From Phycisphaerales bacterium (GTDB lineage Bacteria > Planctomycetota > Phycisphaerae > Sedimentisphaerales > Anaerohalosphaeraceae): a stretch of DNA of 9,097 nucleotides. The stretch is from assembly GCA_011048645.1 (NCBI GenBank), contig DSDR01000198.1:1-9097 (forward strand). The letters are read 5' to 3'. Shown piece by piece: positions 6,852 to 9,097 of the stretch. A model generated the notes under the pieces. The model was not told the origin of the DNA. It worked only from the letters and a program-made list of their open reading frames with translations, and made no database searches. The stretch's first letter is position 1; each line of letters begins with the position of its first letter. A program made the translations under genes and the position numbers.

Positions 6852-8000
6852 TCAATACGATCTTTCCCTGCCGCTTCGGGCGGTAACCGAAGCGCCATTG
6901 GGATGGGCAGTGGTTTTGCGAATGACCAGTTTTTCCGGCAGGACGATATGTCTGCTGCCGGCGCCGGAGTTTCGAATCTGCTCCAAAAGCAGCTCGGCCG
7001 CAATTCGTCCCATCGCCGCTGCGTTCAGATCGATAAACGTCAGCCCCGGACTCATCACCCGGTTGGCGTATTCATCGCAAAAACAGATCAGGCTAAGCTG
7101 TTCCGGCACCGAAACGCCCAACGTATGAGCCGCCTGAAGCAGATGCAGTCCGCCCATATGTCCATACGCCAAAATCGCTGTTACCCCGCGTTCAAACACT
7201 TTTCGCTTCAAATACGCCTCTGCCGATCCGGTCTTGTCATGGGCGCTGACGATCGGCTCCAGCCCGCAGCGCTCCATCGTCTCGACATACGCGGCATAGC
7301 GATCCTGAAGACTGCTGTGACTGACCAGAACATCGGCTTCCAGGCCGCAGTCATCGTGCGCTACACGGATCGGCGGCTGAGCCGAGGTCTGTGTCGAATA
7401 CGGCGGCAGCGGACCGCTGTACGCAATACGGGTATGTCCCAGTTCAATCAGATGCTCCACGGCCAGCCGTGTGCCGCCGATATCATCGGGCGTTACCGAA
7501 CAGCCCTCTTGCGGACATCGACCGTTGACGATGACATACGGAATACCCATCTGAACTATCTCCTGCATCGTCGGCCGGGTACACTGGGCCAGAATAATCG
7601 CCCCGTCAATACGCCAGGCGGGCATCTCGCTTTCATCCGGCGCATGACGCGACATATCTACCGTAACATCGTAGCCGTCGGATACGGCGTCCACCACCTG
7701 TGCAATATTGTTGACGACCGTTTGATAAATATTGCCCAGATCGCTGAGGGCGTGGCTGCCACCGAAAATATGGATCATTTGGGTCGAATGCATCGTCAAG
7801 CTTTTGGCGATCAGATTCGGCCGATAATTCATCTTTCGCGCCACCTCAATGACCCGCTGACGCACTTCTTCCTTGACCGAAAAGCCGTTGCCCAAGCGAT
7901 TGTTGAGTATTCGACTGACCGTCGATTTGCTCACTCCCGCCTGCTCGGCCACATCGTCCAGGCTCGGCATCCCACGTTTGACAGAGTGTGTTTTAGCCAT
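6852..8000 (-). CDS. LacI-family transcriptional repressor
   Basis: A 382-aa sugar-responsive DNA-binding regulator. Residues 13-33 are a canonical LacI helix-turn-helix (LDDVAEQAGVSKSTVSRIL), followed by the YRPNLIAKSL hinge (59-68). The remainder is a periplasmic-binding-protein-like effector domain with DGAIILA (132-138), DDIGGTRLAVEHLIELGHTR (172-191), GVSVPEQLSLICF (295-307) and the closing LVIRKTTA. It is longer than the usual 330-350 aa because of an insertion at about 199-226 (a Pro/Ser/Gln-rich stretch) before the LQDRYAAYVE helix, and a short C-terminal tail. No strong Shine-Dalgarno precedes the ATG at 8000, but the next in-frame ATG (codon 11) would sit just at the HTH. Downstream it is separated from the phosphorylase by 3-9 nt, which makes that enzyme its most likely target, probably with autoregulation. 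Effector unknown. Confidence 0.95.
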   Translation of the reverse strand: MAKTHSVKRGMPSLDDVAEQAGVSKSTVSRILNNRLGNGFSVKEEVRQRVIEVARKMNYRPNLIAKSLTMHSTQMIHIFGGSHALSDLGNIYQTVVNNIAQVVDAVSDGYDVTVDMSRHAPDESEMPAWRIDGAIILAQCTRPTMQEIVQMGIPYVIVNGRCPQEGCSVTPDDIGGTRLAVEHLIELGHTRIAYSGPLPPYSTQTSAQPPIRVAHDDCGLEADVLVSHSSLQDRYAAYVETMERCGLEPIVSAHDKTGSAEAYLKRKVFERGVTAILAYGHMGGLHLLQAAHTLGVSVPEQLSLICFCDEYANRVMSPGLTFIDLNAAAMGRIAAELLLEQIRNSGAGSRHIVLPEKLVIRKTTAHPNGASVTARSGRERSY

Positions 8001-8013
8001 AATTCACAGTCTT

Positions 8014-8029
8014 AAGAAACCGGTTGTTT
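8014..8029. promoter_or_regulatory. Candidate LacI-type operator
   Basis: A perfect 8-bp palindrome AACCGGTT (8018-8025) with a central CG is extended to AAGAAACCGGTTGTTT, 12 of 16 positions being symmetric. A central CG between A/T-rich arms is the common form of LacI-family operators. It lies 14-29 nt upstream of the repressor ATG and just downstream of a candidate promoter, where binding would block transcription. No second copy was found in the window, but the upstream region of the glycosidase lies outside it. Confidence 0.42.
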
Positions 8030-8047
8030 CAACAACAGAATCTATTT

Positions 8048-8076
8048 ATTGTAGTCTTTTTGCCCCGCTGAATCCA
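8048..8076 (-). promoter_or_regulatory. Candidate promoter for the repressor/phosphorylase operon
   Basis: On the minus strand TACAAT (8053-8048) is a 5/6 match to the -10 consensus. The hexamer 17 bp upstream, TGGATT (8076-8071), is a poor -35. The predicted start is near 8041, placing the AACCGGTT operator at about +12 to +28. An independent promoter here is reasonable because the gap to the preceding gene is 139 nt. Confidence 0.38.
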
Positions 8077-8139
8077 GTATTTTATCACCCCGTCGGCAAT
8101 TTGTCCCCTGAAATCAACATTTCACCCGCAAAAAACGCC

Positions 8140-9097
8140 TTACCGCACCAATTTTAACGTATATACGCTTATCTGATTATTTCCCTGACCGCCGTGAAAG
8201 AAAATGGATATCCCTTTCATCGAGGTAATATCGACTCGTCTGAGGCCGTGCTGGTTACCCCAGTTGGTTCGCGGCCGAAGCGCCTTCAGTTCAAAGCGAT
8301 ACGTATGCCGATCCGCCCTGCCCTGAATCATCGGTATCACAAAACTTTCACCGTCATCGCCGCCGGAGGTATCATATCGTTCGGCGTTCGGTGCATCAAC
8401 TCCCGCTTCATCCAAAAAAATGTCAAACACAACGTCTTTGCCGATGACCGCATCCAGCTCGATGGCCGAATAGCCGCCCAGATGGGTGGAAAACGCCGGG
8501 CCGGATTCGTTTTTGAACTGTTTCGGTCCGAAAAACAACACGCCGCATCCCCACTCGTTTCCGGAATCAAATCCGACAACGAGTACCTCGCCGTCGCGCT
8601 TCAACTCAATCCGGGCGTCGTCAGCGTGGTACAACGCAGGATCGTGGATCGGGACTTCTGAAAGCAAATCAACCGAGGCCGGACGATCCGGATACTGCCC
8701 CGCCTCAAACACAACCGCACGCGGCCCAGGCAGTGAATCGGGGGCGACTCGCTCCGATCTCGCGTGAAGTCGGACAAGACGGCCGTGGGTCTGCTTCATC
8801 GCCGCCAGCAACTCGACATACGGACGGTGTTGAATATCAACGATGCCGTAATTGGAGTTTTCGCCGTCAAAACGCCCCTGCGGCGATTGATCGGCAAATT
8901 CAAACCAATGAGCGCCGACGACCATCGGCCAGGACAACACGTCCTGCACATAGTGCGAATAATTGGCGGCCCGCTCAGCCTGCGTCTTGACAACCGCACC
9001 GGCGCCGGCGGTATTGGGATTGCCGCTGGTGTTTTCCTCGGCCCGCCAGCTAAACTCCGTCACCATCAACGGCGTTTGGCCGCCCCATATCCAGTAC
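8140..9097 (-). CDS. Clan GH-A glycosidase, agarase/GH50-like, with C-terminal beta-sandwich (5' end outside window)
   Basis: The frame is open to the right edge; 318 codons are visible and the true start is beyond the window. TTG at 9069 is internal, since in-frame codons upstream (WIWGGQTPL) continue the fold. MVTEFSW carries Glu14 of the visible part (codon 9057-9055), in the place of a clan GH-A nucleophile on strand beta-7. NTAGAGAVVKTQ and VGAHWFEFADQ, then GRFDGENSNYGIVD and RPYVELL, match the end of the (beta/alpha)8 barrel seen in GH50/agarase-like enzymes. The final 190 or so residues are rich in beta-strand and Gly/Asp (HLGGYSAIELDAV, YRFELKAL, GISIFFHGGQGNN) and resemble a CBM11/CIA30-like galactose-binding fold. 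Expected role: extracellular or periplasmic cleavage of a plant or algal polysaccharide. Exact family and substrate are uncertain. No terminator is clear after its TAA. Confidence 0.85.
   Translation of the reverse strand, partial: YWIWGGQTPLMVTEFSWRAEENTSGNPNTAGAGAVVKTQAERAANYSHYVQDVLSWPMVVGAHWFEFADQSPQGRFDGENSNYGIVDIQHRPYVELLAAMKQTHGRLVRLHARSERVAPDSLPGPRAVVFEAGQYPDRPASVDLLSEVPIHDPALYHADDARIELKRDGEVLVVGFDSGNEWGCGVLFFGPKQFKNESGPAFSTHLGGYSAIELDAVIGKDVVFDIFLDEAGVDAPNAERYDTSGGDDGESFVIPMIQGRADRHTYRFELKALRPRTNWGNQHGLRRVDITSMKGISIFFHGGQGNNQISVYTLKLVR

Noticed and set aside
6903..8015. A 370-aa open frame on the plus strand across the repressor gene
   Set aside because: It is antisense to a complete LacI-family protein, has no domain signature, and is explained by GC-biased codon positions.
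8109..8124. Inverted repeat TGAAAT-N4-ATTTCA after the glycosidase stop
   Set aside because: The 6-bp stem is AT-rich and has no T-run after it on the minus strand, so it does not qualify as a terminator. It may be chance.
9064..9069. Start codon of the glycosidase at TTG 9069 or ATG 9066
   Set aside because: The frame stays open to the window edge, and the putative start sits in the middle of the barrel just before the probable nucleophile, so it is an internal position.

Overview
The window is a 9.1 kb piece of a moderately GC-rich bacterial genome (about 54% GC by eye), with every confidently called gene on the minus strand. The best guess for the source is a Gram-negative, polysaccharide-degrading bacterium, probably Planctomycetota (Phycisphaerae/Sedimentisphaerales-like). 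This rests on three things: a prepilin peptidase with an unusually long middle loop, an OmpA-type lipoprotein that implies an outer membrane and peptidoglycan, and a LacI-controlled glycoside-degradation cluster. There is no rRNA or other marker, so the taxonomy is inference.

Right part (3609-9097) is a sugar-catabolism block. In transcription order it holds the C-terminal third or so of a clan GH-A glycosidase (GH50/agarase-like signature plus a C-terminal beta-sandwich; its 5' end lies outside the window), then a 139-nt gap with a plausible promoter and an AACCGGTT-centred LacI-type operator, then a LacI-family repressor, and 3-9 nt later a very large (about 1077 aa) GH94/GH149/GH161-type glycoside phosphorylase. 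The likely logic is that the glycosidase releases oligosaccharides, the phosphorylase cleaves a beta-linked gluco-oligosaccharide with inorganic phosphate to conserve energy as a sugar phosphate, and the repressor senses an oligosaccharide or product and controls itself and the phosphorylase.

Middle part (2160-3608) is argG, a housekeeping arginine-biosynthesis gene with its own good promoter (TTGTTA-N16-TATAAT) and an unusual leader with two T7 runs and a hairpin that starts at the predicted transcription start.

Between argG and the next gene lies a 165-bp AT-rich fold-back element (1991-2155). Its arms are imperfect inverted repeats in exact register, one arm shows a 7-bp TTCG periodicity, and it fills the space from just after the argG stop to just before the next start codon.

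Left part (1-1983) is an envelope operon: a type IV prepilin peptidase followed 23 nt later by an OmpA-domain lipoprotein, ending in a strong intrinsic terminator (33-61). That terminator lies inside a possible convergent reading frame entering from the left edge.

I found no tRNA, rRNA, CRISPR array, transposase or phage gene. The most interesting items are the intergenic fold-back element and the repressor/phosphorylase/GH-A glycosidase cluster.
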